This document shows, in pieces, positions 1 to 11,177 of a stretch of DNA of 64,000 nucleotides. Source of the DNA: Vogesella margarita (lineage in GTDB: Bacteria > Pseudomonadota > Gammaproteobacteria > Burkholderiales > Chromobacteriaceae); contig NZ_JAQQLE010000015.1 in the NCBI RefSeq assembly GCF_028548475.1, positions 1 to 64,000 on the forward strand, in the 5' to 3' direction. Under the pieces are notes generated by a model. It did no database searches, was not told the DNA's origin, and saw nothing but the letters and a program-made list of their open reading frames with translations. Position 1 is the stretch's first letter; every line of letters starts with the position of its first letter. The position numbers and the translations under genes are program-made.

Positions 1-24
1 GACACCGATTCGGCTAACGTTCAT
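1..24 (-). CDS. N-terminal fragment of an unidentified protein
   Basis: Only the first eight codons lie in the window, reading MNVSRIGV from an ATG at 24 on the minus strand. A good ribosome binding site (AAGGAG) sits just upstream, which supports a real start. Eight residues are too few to name a family. The leader upstream holds a small perfect inverted repeat (47-70). Confidence 0.5.
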
Positions 25-46
25 GGTGGACTCCTTCCTTCTGTCT

Positions 47-70
47 GACTGGTGGTGAACCCTTCCAGTC
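47..70 (-). promoter_or_regulatory. Hairpin in the leader of the edge gene
   Basis: GACTGG and CCAGTC form a perfect 6-bp stem around a 12-nt loop, ending about 22 nt before the start codon of the minus-strand gene at the window edge. A second weak stem (GGCA/TGCC) lies just upstream of it in the same transcript. This could be a leader control element. It matches no riboswitch class I can name. Confidence 0.25.
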
Positions 71-294
71 TGGCACCTGGATGCCGTTGCGGGAGGGAGG
101 AGTCCATCTCATTGGGCTATGGTTTTGGAGACTGCCAACGTTGGCCGCAAGCCCTCCCCTGCACACACTGTTCTGCATCCCGCCGCTGGCGGCGCCTTTA
201 ATTGCCGCCACCGACCCCCATCTCATTCGCATGTGGCGGCCGTGGCCGCCTTTCCTTCCTTGCCCTTAGCGGCACACCGACAGGACTTCTGCTC

Positions 295-1179
295 ATGAGC
301 GAATCGCGCTACACCCCGCCCCGCGTCTGGACATGGGATCAGGCCAATGGCGGCCAGTTTGCCAACATCAACCGCCCCATCGCCGGGCCGACCCACGAGC
401 AGGCCTTGCCGGTGGGCGAGCATCCGCTGCAGCTGTATTCGCTGGCCACGCCCAATGGCGTGAAGGTGACCATCATGCTGGAGGAGCTGCTGGCGCTGGG
501 CCATCGCGGTGCCGAGTACGATGCATGGCTGATCCGCATCCACGAGGGCGAGCAGTTCGGCAGCGGCTTTGTCGCGCTGAACCCGAATTCCAAGATCCCG
601 GTGCTGCAGGATCGCAGCGGCGCCGAGCCGCAGCGGGTGTTCGAATCCGGCGCCATCCTGCTGTATCTGGCGGAGAAGTTCGGCGCGCTGTTGCCGCAGG
701 ATCTGGCGGCGCGCACCGAGTGTCTGTCGTGGCTGTTCTGGCAGATGGGCAGCGCACCGTTCCTGGGCGGCGGTTTCGGCCATTTCTACGTCTACGCGCC
801 GGAGAAGTTCGAATACGCGATCAACCGCTTCGCGATGGAAGCCAAGCGGCAGCTGGACGTGCTGGACCGCCGCCTGGCGGACAAGCGCTGGCTGGCGGGC
901 GACGAGTACAGCATTGCCGATATCGCGGTGTGGCCGTGGTATGGCGAGCTGGTGCGCGGCAACCTGTATGGCGCGGCGGAGTTCCTGCAGGTGCAGGAGT
1001 ACCCGCACGTGCAGCGCTGGGCAAACGAGATGGCGGCACGGCCGGCGGTACAGCGCGGGCGCATGGTCAACCGCCTGCGCGGCGAGCTATCGGAGCAGCT
1101 GCACGAGCGCCACGCCGCCAGCGATTTCGATACCCGCACCCAGGACAAGCTGCAGGCACAGGAAGCCACGCCGGCCTGA
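295..1179 (+). CDS. yghU: YghU-like glutathione S-transferase / disulfide reductase
   Basis: The 294-residue product resembles E. coli YghU (288 aa), a Nu-class GST-fold protein with glutathione-dependent disulfide reductase activity in the cytoplasm. A long N-terminal extension precedes a thioredoxin-like domain whose TPNGVKV (residues 52-58) matches the family's glutathione-binding loop. An all-helical GST C domain follows, including the DEYSIADIAVWPW segment. The ATG at 295 was chosen over an in-frame ATG at 202 because it fits family length and the upstream stretch looks non-coding. The gene is monocistronic and faces a LysR-type gene across a 24-bp palindrome. The native substrate is unknown. 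Confidence 0.85.
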   Translation: MSESRYTPPRVWTWDQANGGQFANINRPIAGPTHEQALPVGEHPLQLYSLATPNGVKVTIMLEELLALGHRGAEYDAWLIRIHEGEQFGSGFVALNPNSKIPVLQDRSGAEPQRVFESGAILLYLAEKFGALLPQDLAARTECLSWLFWQMGSAPFLGGGFGHFYVYAPEKFEYAINRFAMEAKRQLDVLDRRLADKRWLAGDEYSIADIAVWPWYGELVRGNLYGAAEFLQVQEYPHVQRWANEMAARPAVQRGRMVNRLRGELSEQLHERHAASDFDTRTQDKLQAQEATPA

Positions 1180-1200
1180 TCGCAGCCTGATCCCGCTACG

Positions 1201-1224
1201 CTTGCGGCCAACGTTGGCCGCAAG
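1201..1224. repeat. Perfect palindrome of the GTTGGCCGC repeat family
   Basis: A 24-bp perfect palindrome with core GCGGCCAACGTTGGCCGC lies between the convergent yghU and LysR genes. It contains two head-to-head copies of the dispersed 9-mer. Position and symmetry would let it act as a bidirectional terminator, though no T-run follows. Confidence 0.8.
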
Positions 1225-1238
1225 CACCCCCTCCCCGA

Positions 1239-2198
1239 TTACTGCCCACCCTGGCACTGCTGGCGCAGCGCGGCGGCGAACAGCTGCTCGATCGGGCGCG
1301 GCGGGCTGCCGGTGCGGCTGAACAGCGCGATCGGCGGCAGCGTCCATTCGAACGAGTACGGCACGATGGCGACGCCGGCGGTGCGCACCAGCTCTTCGGC
1401 GATGTCGGCCGGCACGATGGACACCGCGCGCTCGTTGCCGACGATCATCTCGCCGATCAGCTTCGACGAGTAGCTCTCCACCACCGGCGATGGTGGCGCG
1501 ATGCCGGCGGCCAGGAACAGGTCGGCCACCTGCTCGCGCATCGGCGTATTGGGCGCGCCAAGAATCCAGTCCAGCCCCACCAGCGCACGCCAGTCCAGCT
1601 TGCTGCGCCCCAACTGCGCCGCCAGGCGGCGGCTGGCGATCATGCGCGCCTGCTGCCGGTACAGCACCTCGAACGCCACATCCTGCACGTCCACTGTCGC
1701 CGACGCGCGCCCGATCACCAGATCCAGCGTGTGGTCGCGCAATTGCGGCAGCAGCTGGTCGCTGGTGCCCTCGTGGATGGTGACGGTCAGCCTCCCGCCG
1801 TCCTGCGGCAGCGTGTGCTGGATGGCGGCCGACAACAGCCGGCCGGGCACGAACGGAATCACGCCGATGTGCAGGTGCGCCACGTGGCCGGCGGCGGCGG
1901 TTTCCATGTCCTGCACCAGATGGCCGAGGTCGTGGATCATCGCCTCGGCCCGCGCCAGCACCAGCTTGCCCAGCGCCGTCGGCGCCATGCCGCGCACCGA
2001 GCGGTCGAACAGGGTGCCGCCGAACAGGCTTTCCAGCTCGGCCAGCGCATTGGTGATCGCCGGCTGGCTGCTGGCCATCTGCTCGGCCACGCGCGTCAGC
2101 GAGCCGTGCTGGCGGATTTGCAGCAGCAGGATCAGGTGACGCATTTTCAGGCGCGCACTCAGTCGGCGCAGCAGTTCGGCGGAGGCATTGGCCGGCAT
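1239..2198 (-). CDS. LysR-family transcriptional regulator (GbpR/PcaQ-like)
   Basis: The 319-residue protein has an N-terminal winged helix-turn-helix (about residues 18-77; the recognition region includes SQPAITNALAELE) and a C-terminal periplasmic-binding-protein-like effector domain. The N-terminus with a short leader before RHLILLLQIRQHGSL recalls the GbpR/PcaQ subgroup, which senses sugars or aromatic acids. It is divergent from malic enzyme maeB across 212 bp, so control of maeB is possible but unproven. The ATG at 2198 has only a weak ribosome binding site, so a slightly internal start cannot be excluded. Confidence 0.85.
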   Translation of the reverse strand: MPANASAELLRRLSARLKMRHLILLLQIRQHGSLTRVAEQMASSQPAITNALAELESLFGGTLFDRSVRGMAPTALGKLVLARAEAMIHDLGHLVQDMETAAAGHVAHLHIGVIPFVPGRLLSAAIQHTLPQDGGRLTVTIHEGTSDQLLPQLRDHTLDLVIGRASATVDVQDVAFEVLYRQQARMIASRRLAAQLGRSKLDWRALVGLDWILGAPNTPMREQVADLFLAAGIAPPSPVVESYSSKLIGEMIVGNERAVSIVPADIAEELVRTAGVAIVPYSFEWTLPPIALFSRTGSPPRPIEQLFAAALRQQCQGGQ

Positions 2199-2210
2199 GG
2201 CAGCTCACTT

Positions 2211-2228
2211 CATAAGGTAAATGTTATG
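2211..2228. promoter_or_regulatory. Candidate LysR-type operator upstream of maeB
   Basis: CATAA-N8-TTATG forms an interrupted palindrome just upstream of the LysR-type start, in the AT-rich part of the divergent spacer. LysR-type regulators commonly bind T-N11-A dyads in this position. The match is short and the assignment is inference. Confidence 0.3.
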
Positions 2229-2410
2229 GCTGCATAGTAATTCAAAATAATCTGCTTATGTTACGGCGCTAGACTGCTCGCAAGTCAGGTGCGTCGCGGC
2301 GAATTGCCCACCACCCGACCCGCATTTCAGGTGGCTGCCCGCCGCGGGCGGCAGGATTTTGATACGGTGCCGGCACCATGCCGCCGGCACCCCGGAACAA
2401 GGTACCGACC

Positions 2411-4699
<2,289 letters not shown>

Positions 4700-4719
4700 T
4701 CCACGCCCCGCGCCACCGC

Positions 4720-4753
4720 AACGGCTGTCCCCACAACGGGGGCAGCCGTTTTT
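4720..4753 (+). terminator. Rho-independent terminator of maeB
   Basis: A 13-bp stem, AACGGCTG-TCCCC pairing with GGGGG-CAGCCGTT (one G-U pair), has a 5-nt loop and ends in a run of five T. It lies 20 nt after the maeB stop codon. Confidence 0.85.
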
Positions 4754-4778
4754 GCGTGTGCCTTGTGCGCCCTGCACC

Positions 4779-4800
4779 TTGCGGCCAACGTTGGCCGCAA
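4779..4800. repeat. Palindromic copy of the GTTGGCCGC repeat
   Basis: A 22-bp perfect palindrome with the GCGGCCAACGTTGGCCGC core lies between maeB and the RlmN-like gene. It falls outside the canonical maeB terminator just upstream, so termination alone does not explain it. Confidence 0.8.
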
Positions 4801-4887
4801 CGCCGTTTCGTCGCCCGCCCGCTTGCTGTACCCTGTGCGCCTTGCGATCAACCCGGCGGCCCGCGCCGCCCTGCCTGCCCTTTTGCC

Positions 4888-5952
4888 ATGCGTATTCCGG
4901 ATTTCCACCAAGCCCTCGCCGATCTCGGCGCCCGTCCCTGCCATATCGGCCGCATCAATCGCGCCTGGCTGAAAGGCCAGCCGCTGGACGCCGGCACCCG
5001 CCACCAGAAGGGCGAGCACTACTTCCCGCTGGCGGTGCGTAACGGCCTGCCGCCGCTGGCGGCGCAGCTGGACGCGCTGGCGCGCATCGAATCGCAGCAC
5101 CCGGCTGAGGACGGCTCGCTGCGGCTCTTGGTTCGGCTTAACGACGGCCAGATGGTGGAAAGCGTGCTACTGCCGCGCGACGGGCTGTGCGTATCCAGCC
5201 AGGTCGGCTGCGCGGTGGGCTGCACCTTCTGCATGACCGGCAAGAGCGGGCTGCTGCGCCAGCTGGGCAGCGCCGAGATCGTGGCGCAGGTGGCGCTGGC
5301 GCGGCGCATCCGTCCGGTGAAGAAGGTGGTGTTCATGGGCATGGGCGAGCCGGCGCACAATATCGACAACGTGCTGGACGCCATCAACCTGCTGGGCACC
5401 GACGGCAATATCGGCCACAAGAATCTGGTGTTTTCCACCGTCGGTGATCCGCGCGTGTTCGAGCGCCTGCCACAGCTGCAGGTCAAGCCGGCGCTGGCGC
5501 TGTCGCTGCACACTACCGATGCCGGGCTGCGCGCGCAATTGCTGCCGCGCGCACCGCGTTATGAGCCGGCCGAGCTGGTGGCGCTGGGCGAGGACTACGC
5601 CCGTCGCGTCGGCTACCCGATCCAGTACCAGTGGACGCTGCTGGCCGGCATCAACGACACGCAGGCAGAAATGGACGCCGCCGTGCAGCTGCTGCGCGGC
5701 AAGTACGGCGTGCTCAACCTCATCCCGTACAACAGCGTGGAAGGCGATCACTACCAGCGCCCGTCCGCCGAGCGCATCCAGCAGTTCAAGCGTTACCTGC
5801 ACGATAACGGCGTGCTGACCAAGGTGCGCGACTCCGCCGGCCAGGACATCGACGGCGGTTGCGGCCAACTGCGCGCCCGCGCCGCCGACGTCATCGACCA
5901 CAGCCGACTGCTGCGCCGCCAGCAAAGCGCAGCGGGCAACGCCACAGACTGA
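4888..5952 (+). CDS. RlmN-family radical SAM RNA methyltransferase
   Basis: The 354-residue protein is a radical SAM enzyme of the RlmN/Cfr type, which methylates C2 or C8 of adenosine in 23S rRNA or tRNA. The [4Fe-4S] motif is C108-x3-C112-x2-C115. The two cysteines of the ping-pong methyl transfer are also present: C101 in LCVSSQVGC and C325 in GGCGQLRA. It is somewhat shorter than canonical RlmN (about 370-385 aa) and its cluster loop (CAVGCTFCMTGKSG) differs, so I read it as the betaproteobacterial RlmN paralogue rather than rlmN itself. The ATG at 4888 is preferred to a start 192 nt upstream, which would run through the repeat palindrome. Confidence 0.8.
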   Translation: MRIPDFHQALADLGARPCHIGRINRAWLKGQPLDAGTRHQKGEHYFPLAVRNGLPPLAAQLDALARIESQHPAEDGSLRLLVRLNDGQMVESVLLPRDGLCVSSQVGCAVGCTFCMTGKSGLLRQLGSAEIVAQVALARRIRPVKKVVFMGMGEPAHNIDNVLDAINLLGTDGNIGHKNLVFSTVGDPRVFERLPQLQVKPALALSLHTTDAGLRAQLLPRAPRYEPAELVALGEDYARRVGYPIQYQWTLLAGINDTQAEMDAAVQLLRGKYGVLNLIPYNSVEGDHYQRPSAERIQQFKRYLHDNGVLTKVRDSAGQDIDGGCGQLRARAADVIDHSRLLRRQQSAAGNATD

Positions 5953-5990
5953 CAGCACGCTGCCGCTCGCAGGTTGGGTGCCGGAGTGCC

Positions 5991-6932
5991 TTAGGTGGCC
6001 TGCCGCTGCGCCGCATCGTCGAGCAGGGCTTGCACCTGCTGCGCCCGCTGTGCCAGCCGCGGCTGCAGGAACGCCCGCAACGTCTGCGCCAGCGTGCCGG
6101 AGGCGCGACGGTCGGCACAGATCAGCCATAGCGGCGCCGCCTCGCCCTGCCAGTGGGGACACAGCGGCAACAGCCGGCCGGCAAGCAGGTCGTCGGCCAC
6201 GTCCAGCATCGACTTGTAGGCGATGCCCGCCCCGGCCAGTGCCCAGCGCCGCACCGCGTCGCCGTCGTCGGCCATGCGCCGGCTGTCCAGCGTCACGCTG
6301 TGCAGCAAGCCGTCGCGAACAAACGACCACTGCTGATGCAGGCTGTCGCCCAGCATGTAGCTGAGACAGACATGGCCGTTCAGGTCGGCCGGCGTGCGGG
6401 GCGTACCGTGGCGCGCAAGGTAGTCAGGAGCCGCACACAGCACGCGGCGGTTGTCCGGCAGCAGGGGCAAGGCCACCAGCGAGGAATCGGCCGGCGTGCC
6501 GTAGCGGATGGCCAGATCCACCGGCTGGCGGTACACGTCGGCCAGCCGGTCACCCATCTGCAGGCGCAGCGACAGTTGCGGATGCTGCGCCAGGAAATCG
6601 TCCAGCCACGGCAACAGCACGTTGCGGCCCAGGTCGGAGGGCAGCGACAACTGCAGCAGGCCGCGCAGCGCCGCCTGACCTTGTGCCGCCTGCTGTGCTG
6701 ACGCCCACAGCGCCAGCATCTGCTGCGCCTGCGGCAGAAACTGTTCGCCCTGCGGGGTGAGCCGCAGATGGCGGGTGGAGCGCACGAACAGGCGCGCGCC
6801 CAGCTCCGCCTCCAGCCGTTTCAATGCGGCACTGGCCGCCGCCGGCGTCAGCCCCAGCGCGTGCGCGGCGGCGGTCAGACTGCCGGTTTCGGCGGTACGC
6901 ACCATGATGTCGAGAGGATGCAGTGCTTTCAT
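5991..6932 (-). CDS. LysR-family transcriptional regulator
   Basis: The 313-residue protein has an N-terminal HTH (GSLTAAAHALGLTPAAASAALKRLE) and a LysR substrate-binding domain. The style, with LFVRSTRHLRLTPQGEQF, is that of the CrgA/DmlR/YafC subgroup. It is divergent from the nitroreductase at 7030 with a 97-bp AT-rich spacer containing a symmetrical pair of 9-nt half-sites, so it probably regulates that gene. The ATG at 6932 is preferred over an in-frame TTG at 6938. Confidence 0.85.
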   Translation of the reverse strand: MKALHPLDIMVRTAETGSLTAAAHALGLTPAAASAALKRLEAELGARLFVRSTRHLRLTPQGEQFLPQAQQMLALWASAQQAAQGQAALRGLLQLSLPSDLGRNVLLPWLDDFLAQHPQLSLRLQMGDRLADVYRQPVDLAIRYGTPADSSLVALPLLPDNRRVLCAAPDYLARHGTPRTPADLNGHVCLSYMLGDSLHQQWSFVRDGLLHSVTLDSRRMADDGDAVRRWALAGAGIAYKSMLDVADDLLAGRLLPLCPHWQGEAAPLWLICADRRASGTLAQTLRAFLQPRLAQRAQQVQALLDDAAQRQAT

Positions 6933-6942
6933 ATTCAAATTT

Positions 6943-6982
6943 TATTTGATAGTTATGCAAATATTACGCTGTTTATCAAATA
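6943..6982. promoter_or_regulatory. Candidate operator of the LysR/nitroreductase pair
   Basis: TATTTGATA (6943-6951) and its exact reverse complement TATCAAATA (6974-6982) flank 22 nt in the otherwise AT-rich divergent spacer. Two perfect inverted half-sites here fit binding by a dimeric regulator, presumably the adjacent LysR protein. The spacing is wider than a simple T-N11-A box. Confidence 0.45.
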
Positions 6983-7029
6983 TATTTTCACAAGCATGAT
7001 TGCACGCACACTGACAGCAAGGAGTCATC

Positions 7030-7683
7030 ATGCACATCGCCGATCTGGTCCAAACCCGTTACACCACCAAATCCTTTGATCCGTCATTCCGCCTGACTGC
7101 CACGCAGGCCGCCGACATCGAGAGCCTGCTGCGCTTCAGCCCGTCGTCCACCAATGCCCAGCCGTGGCACTTCGTGCTGGCCGACAGCGCCGAGGGCAAG
7201 GCGCGTGTCGCCCAGGCGACGCAAGGTTTCTACAGCTTCAATGAAGGCAAGATCCTGAACGCGGCGCGGGTGGTGGTGTTCTGCACCCGTGCCCAGCTGG
7301 ACGACGCCCATCTGGCCGCCCTGCTGGAGCAGGAGGACCGCGACGGCCGCTTTGCCAATGCCGACATCCGCGCCGGCCAGCACCGCGGCCGCAGCCACTT
7401 CGTCAACCTGCACCGCTACGAGCTGCGGGACGCCGCGCACTGGATGGAAAAACAGACCTATCTCGCCGCCGGCACCCTGCTGCTGGGCGCCGCCGCCATG
7501 GGGCTGGATGCCTGCCCGATCGAGGGTTTCGATCAAGAGGCGCTGTCCGGGGCGCTGGATCTGCGGGCGCAAGGGCTGGTGCCGTCGCTGATCGTCGCGC
7601 TGGGGCGCCGCGCTGCCGACGACTTCAACGCCACGCTGCCCAAGTCGCGGCTGCCGGCAGCGCAGACCATCACCCGCCTGTAA
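7030..7683 (+). CDS. nfsB: NfsB-like oxygen-insensitive nitroreductase
   Basis: The 217-residue FMN protein matches E. coli NfsB (217 aa), which reduces nitroaromatics and quinones with NAD(P)H in the cytoplasm. The N-terminus RYTTKSFDP and the FMN-binding SPSSTNAQPWHF (about residues 37-48) are diagnostic. GMDxCPIEGFD-type residues occur near 160 (AMGLDACPIEGFD). AAGGAG lies 8 nt before the ATG. Control by the divergent LysR protein is inferred from arrangement only. Confidence 0.9.
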   Translation: MHIADLVQTRYTTKSFDPSFRLTATQAADIESLLRFSPSSTNAQPWHFVLADSAEGKARVAQATQGFYSFNEGKILNAARVVVFCTRAQLDDAHLAALLEQEDRDGRFANADIRAGQHRGRSHFVNLHRYELRDAAHWMEKQTYLAAGTLLLGAAAMGLDACPIEGFDQEALSGALDLRAQGLVPSLIVALGRRAADDFNATLPKSRLPAAQTITRL

Positions 7684-7688
7684 GGCTT

Positions 7689-7719
7689 TGCGGCCAACCT
7701 TGCCGCAAGGTTGGCCGCA
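7689..7719. terminator. Bidirectional hairpin built from two repeat copies
   Basis: TGCGGCCAACCTT and AAGGTTGGCCGCA form a 13-bp perfect stem around GCCGC, between the convergent nfsB and sbcC genes. Each arm is a copy of the dispersed 9-mer. A T-run is lacking, so termination is likely but not certain. Confidence 0.65.
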
Positions 7720-7724
7720 TTGCC

Positions 7725-10700
7725 CTAGCCCACCACCTGCAGGCTGGATTGCCCCAACCCGCCGCCCTTCTTCACCACGATCTGCACCGCGATGCGCTCC
7801 TGCATGCCCGTCACGTGGCTGATCACGCCGATGGACTTGCCGCTGGCGTTGATGCTGTCCAGCGCGTCCAGCGCCACTTCCAGCGTGTCGCCGTCCAGTG
7901 TGCCGAAGCCTTCGTCGAGGAACAGCGAGTCGATGGAGGTCTTGTGGCTGACCAGGTCGGACAGCGCCAGCGCCAGCGCGAGGCTCACCAGAAAACTCTC
8001 GCCGCCAGACAGGGTGCGGGTGTCGCGCGCCGCGTCGGCCTGCCAGGTATCGACGATCGCCAGCTCCAGCTCGCCGCCGGCCTTGCGCTGCAGCAGGTAG
8101 CGGCCATGCAGGCGCGCCAGATGGCGGTTGGCGAGGTGCATCAGGTGGTCCAGCGTCAGCCCCTGCGCGAACTTGCGGTACTTGTCGCCCTCTTTCGAGC
8201 CGATCAGGCTGTTGAGCCGTTGCCAGATGTCGGCATCGGCGGCCTGTTGTTCGATCTGCAAGAACAGCGCCTGCTGCTTGTCGCGGCGCTGCGCGTCGTC
8301 GTGCAACAGCGCCTGCAGCGCACCCTGCTGGCCGGACAGCGCATGGCGCTGCGCGTCCAGTGTCACCAGCACCGCATCCAGCTCGGCCAGTGACAGCGGG
8401 CTGAGCGCCTGTTGCTGCAGCGATTTCAGCGCGGAGAGCGCGGTCTGCCGCACCGCCAGGCTGCGTTGCAACGCCTGCTCCAGCTGTTGCTGCCGCACCT
8501 GTAGCCGCTGGCGCTCCTCCTCCGGCAACAGCGCCTGCAAGAATGCTTCCCGATCGACAAACGGGCTGGCGGCCAGTGCGGCCAACCATGCCTGCTCGGT
8601 CTGCTCGTGCTGCCGCTGTTGCGCCTGCAGATCGGCCGCCAGCTGCGCCTGCTGGCCCTGCAGGCCGGCGATCTGCCGCGTCAGCACCTCCACCTGCTCG
8701 GCGCAGTGCACCAGTGCCTGCGCGTCGATCGTCAGCTCGTCGATGGCCAGCTCATCACCAGCCGGCTCGTGCCCGACCGCCAGCGCCGCCCAGCGCGCCT
8801 GCCACGTCTCTGCCACGCTGGCCGCCTGCTCGCAGCGCGCCTGCTGTTGCAACAGCGCAGCCTGTTGCTGCTGTTGCGCCTGCTGCTGCGCCTGCCAGTG
8901 TTGCCAGTCTTGCTGGCGCGCGGCCAGCCAGTCCGCCATGTCATCGTCGCGGCCCAGGCCGGTGGCGTCAAAACCGGCGGCGGCGATGGCCGCGGCCAAC
9001 GTTTGCCCGGCCTGTTCGATGGCTTGCGCGGTGGCGGCCAGCTGGCGCTGCAGCTCGGCGATGCCGTGCTGCAGGTGCGCGTGCTCCTGCTGCAACAGCG
9101 CGCCCTGCTGGGCGAGCTGCTGCAACTGCGCGGCCTGCGCGGCTTCCTGCCTCTGCGCTGCGGCCAACGTTTGCTCGGCGGCTTCGGCCTGCTGCAGGCC
9201 GTGTTTCAGGCCGGCCTCCTGCGCCTCGGCCGCCGCCAGATGCTGTTGCAGCATCACCGTCTGCTGCCAGTCGCCGTCATCCAGCGGCAGCTGGCCAGCC
9301 AGCTTGCGCCAGTCGGCCACGGCCTGCACGCAGGTCTCGCGCACCGTGTGCAGCGCCTGCTGCTGTTGCTCGCGCGTGGCGGTCAGCGCGGCCAGCCGGT
9401 TCCTGGCCTGGTTGCCAGTGTCCTCCAGCTGTTGCAGCGCGGCTTCCTTCTGCTGCAGCGCCTGCGCGGTGGAGGAGACATCGAGCGCCCGGTAGGCCTG
9501 TATCGCCGGATGCTGCTGCGAGCCGCACAGCGGGCAGGCCTCGCCCGGCTGCAAGGCGGCGCGGTGCGCGTCCAGGCTCTGGATGCGCTGCTCCTGCGCC
9601 AGCAGCTGGCGCTTGTCGGCCACCTGCTCTTTCAGCTGTTTGTAGTCGTGGCGCAGCGTGGCCAGCACGCCGTGCTGGGCTTCCAGCTGCGCATCGCTGT
9701 CGGCCAGCGCCTGTTCCAGTTGTGCCTGCTGTGCCGACTGCTGGCGCAGCTGCGCGGCGTGCTGCTGCAGTTGCCGCCACAGCTGCACCCTTTCCTGGCT
9801 GTGCAGCCATTGCGTCCGCAGCGCCGGCAGGCTGTGGCCCTGCAGCAGCGCCGCCAGCATGGTGGCGGCCTGTTCGCTGGCGGCGCTGGCCTGCTGCTGC
9901 GCGGCCTGTGCCGTTTGCAGCTGCTGTTGCTGCTGTGCCAGCCGGCTGGCAACTGCCGCCAGCGCCTCGGTCTGGCTGAGCGCCTGCGCCTGCTGCTGCC
10001 GCTGCGTGTCGTGCAGCTGGCGGATCTGCTGGCAGGTGCCGTGCCAGCCGCTGAGCTGTTCGCCCAGTGCGGCAAAGTGGTCGTGCCGGGCGAGCCAGTG
10101 CTGCAACTGCTGCTGCGCGGCCTGTTGCTGCTGCCACTGTTGCCGTTCGCGCTCGGCCAGGGCGGCGGCGATGCGGCGCGCCTGCCAGTGCGCGGCGACC
10201 GACTGCTGCCGACTGTCGGCAAGCTGCGTCTGCACCCTGTCCGTGGCGGCGCGGGTCTGTTGCAGCCGCTCCGCCGCCTGCTGCCACGCCTGCTGCAGCG
10301 GACGGATCGCCTCCGCCGGCGCGCTCTGTTGCAGGCGCTGCAAGTCTGGCCGCGCCTGTTCGATGGCCTGCTGCGCCGCCTGCTCGGCCAGGGCGGCGGC
10401 TTGCTCGGCCTGTTCGGCCTGGCCCAGCTCGTGTCGCCACTGGCGCAGTGCCTGCGTCTGCTGATGTTGCTGCTGCAATGCGGCCAACCGTGGCGTCAGC
10501 TCCGCCACCTGCTGCTGCATGGTCAGGCGCTCGGCTTCCGGCAACAGCTCCACGCCGTCGGCGCGCGCCTGCAGCTGTTCCAGCGCCTGGCGGGCGTCGC
10601 GCGCCCGTTCGAACACGCGCTGCGAGATCTGGCCGTAGATGTCGCTGCCGGTCAGCTCTTCCAGCAGCTCGGCACGCTCGTTGGCACTGGCATTGAGGAA

Positions 10701-11177
10701 GGCGGCAAAACCGCCCTGCGCCAGCAGCATCGACTTGGTAAAGCGCGCGAAATCCAGCCCGGTGATCGCCTCGATGCGCTTGAGCTTGTCGTTGATATGG
10801 GTGGTGAGGATGGTGCCGGCCGCGTCGGCCAACTCCACCTTCGGCGCCTGCAGCTGGCCGTCTGCCTTGTCGCGGGCGCGGCGCTGGCTCCAGAACGCGC
10901 GGTACAGCTGGCCCTTCACCTCGAATTCCACCTCGGCCAGGCAATCGGCAGTATGGCGGCTCATGATCTCGTTGCTGCTGGCGGAGATGGTCTTCAGCCG
11001 CGGTGTTTCGTGATACAGCGCGAGGCAGATGGCGTCCAGCAGCGTGGACTTGCCGGCGCCGGTGGGGCCGGTGATGGCGAACAGGCCGTTGTCCTTGAAC
11101 GGCGGCCGGGTGAAGTCGATCTTCCACTCGCCTTGCAGCGAGTTGAGGTTCTTCAGGCGCAGGGTCAGGATTTTCAT
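7725..11177 (-). CDS. sbcC: Exonuclease SbcCD, ATPase subunit SbcC
   Basis: The 1150-residue SMC/Rad50-type protein partners SbcD to cleave DNA hairpins and protein-blocked ends. Walker A GPTGAGKS is at 37-44. A long, very Gln/Ala-rich coiled coil is split by a zinc hook CPLC at 548-551. The ABC signature [18 protein letters not shown] and Walker [13 protein letters not shown] lie in the last 120 residues. Its start overlaps the sbcD stop by 4 nt (ATGA), indicating translational coupling. Glutamine codons give the gene a CTG/TTG-repetitive look, which generates long spurious frames on the opposite strand. Confidence 0.95.
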   Translation of the reverse strand: MKILTLRLKNLNSLQGEWKIDFTRPPFKDNGLFAITGPTGAGKSTLLDAICLALYHETPRLKTISASSNEIMSRHTADCLAEVEFEVKGQLYRAFWSQRRARDKADGQLQAPKVELADAAGTILTTHINDKLKRIEAITGLDFARFTKSMLLAQGGFAAFLNASANERAELLEELTGSDIYGQISQRVFERARDARQALEQLQARADGVELLPEAERLTMQQQVAELTPRLAALQQQHQQTQALRQWRHELGQAEQAEQAAALAEQAAQQAIEQARPDLQRLQQSAPAEAIRPLQQAWQQAAERLQQTRAATDRVQTQLADSRQQSVAAHWQARRIAAALAERERQQWQQQQAAQQQLQHWLARHDHFAALGEQLSGWHGTCQQIRQLHDTQRQQQAQALSQTEALAAVASRLAQQQQQLQTAQAAQQQASAASEQAATMLAALLQGHSLPALRTQWLHSQERVQLWRQLQQHAAQLRQQSAQQAQLEQALADSDAQLEAQHGVLATLRHDYKQLKEQVADKRQLLAQEQRIQSLDAHRAALQPGEACPLCGSQQHPAIQAYRALDVSSTAQALQQKEAALQQLEDTGNQARNRLAALTATREQQQQALHTVRETCVQAVADWRKLAGQLPLDDGDWQQTVMLQQHLAAAEAQEAGLKHGLQQAEAAEQTLAAAQRQEAAQAAQLQQLAQQGALLQQEHAHLQHGIAELQRQLAATAQAIEQAGQTLAAAIAAAGFDATGLGRDDDMADWLAARQQDWQHWQAQQQAQQQQQAALLQQQARCEQAASVAETWQARWAALAVGHEPAGDELAIDELTIDAQALVHCAEQVEVLTRQIAGLQGQQAQLAADLQAQQRQHEQTEQAWLAALAASPFVDREAFLQALLPEEERQRLQVRQQQLEQALQRSLAVRQTALSALKSLQQQALSPLSLAELDAVLVTLDAQRHALSGQQGALQALLHDDAQRRDKQQALFLQIEQQAADADIWQRLNSLIGSKEGDKYRKFAQGLTLDHLMHLANRHLARLHGRYLLQRKAGGELELAIVDTWQADAARDTRTLSGGESFLVSLALALALSDLVSHKTSIDSLFLDEGFGTLDGDTLEVALDALDSINASGKSIGVISHVTGMQERIAVQIVVKKGGGLGQSSLQVVG

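Noticed and set aside
8800-10500. CTG/TTG-type trinucleotide repeats
   Set aside because: They are coding for Gln-rich coiled coil in sbcC, irregular in unit and spacing, and not a microsatellite or phase-variable tract.
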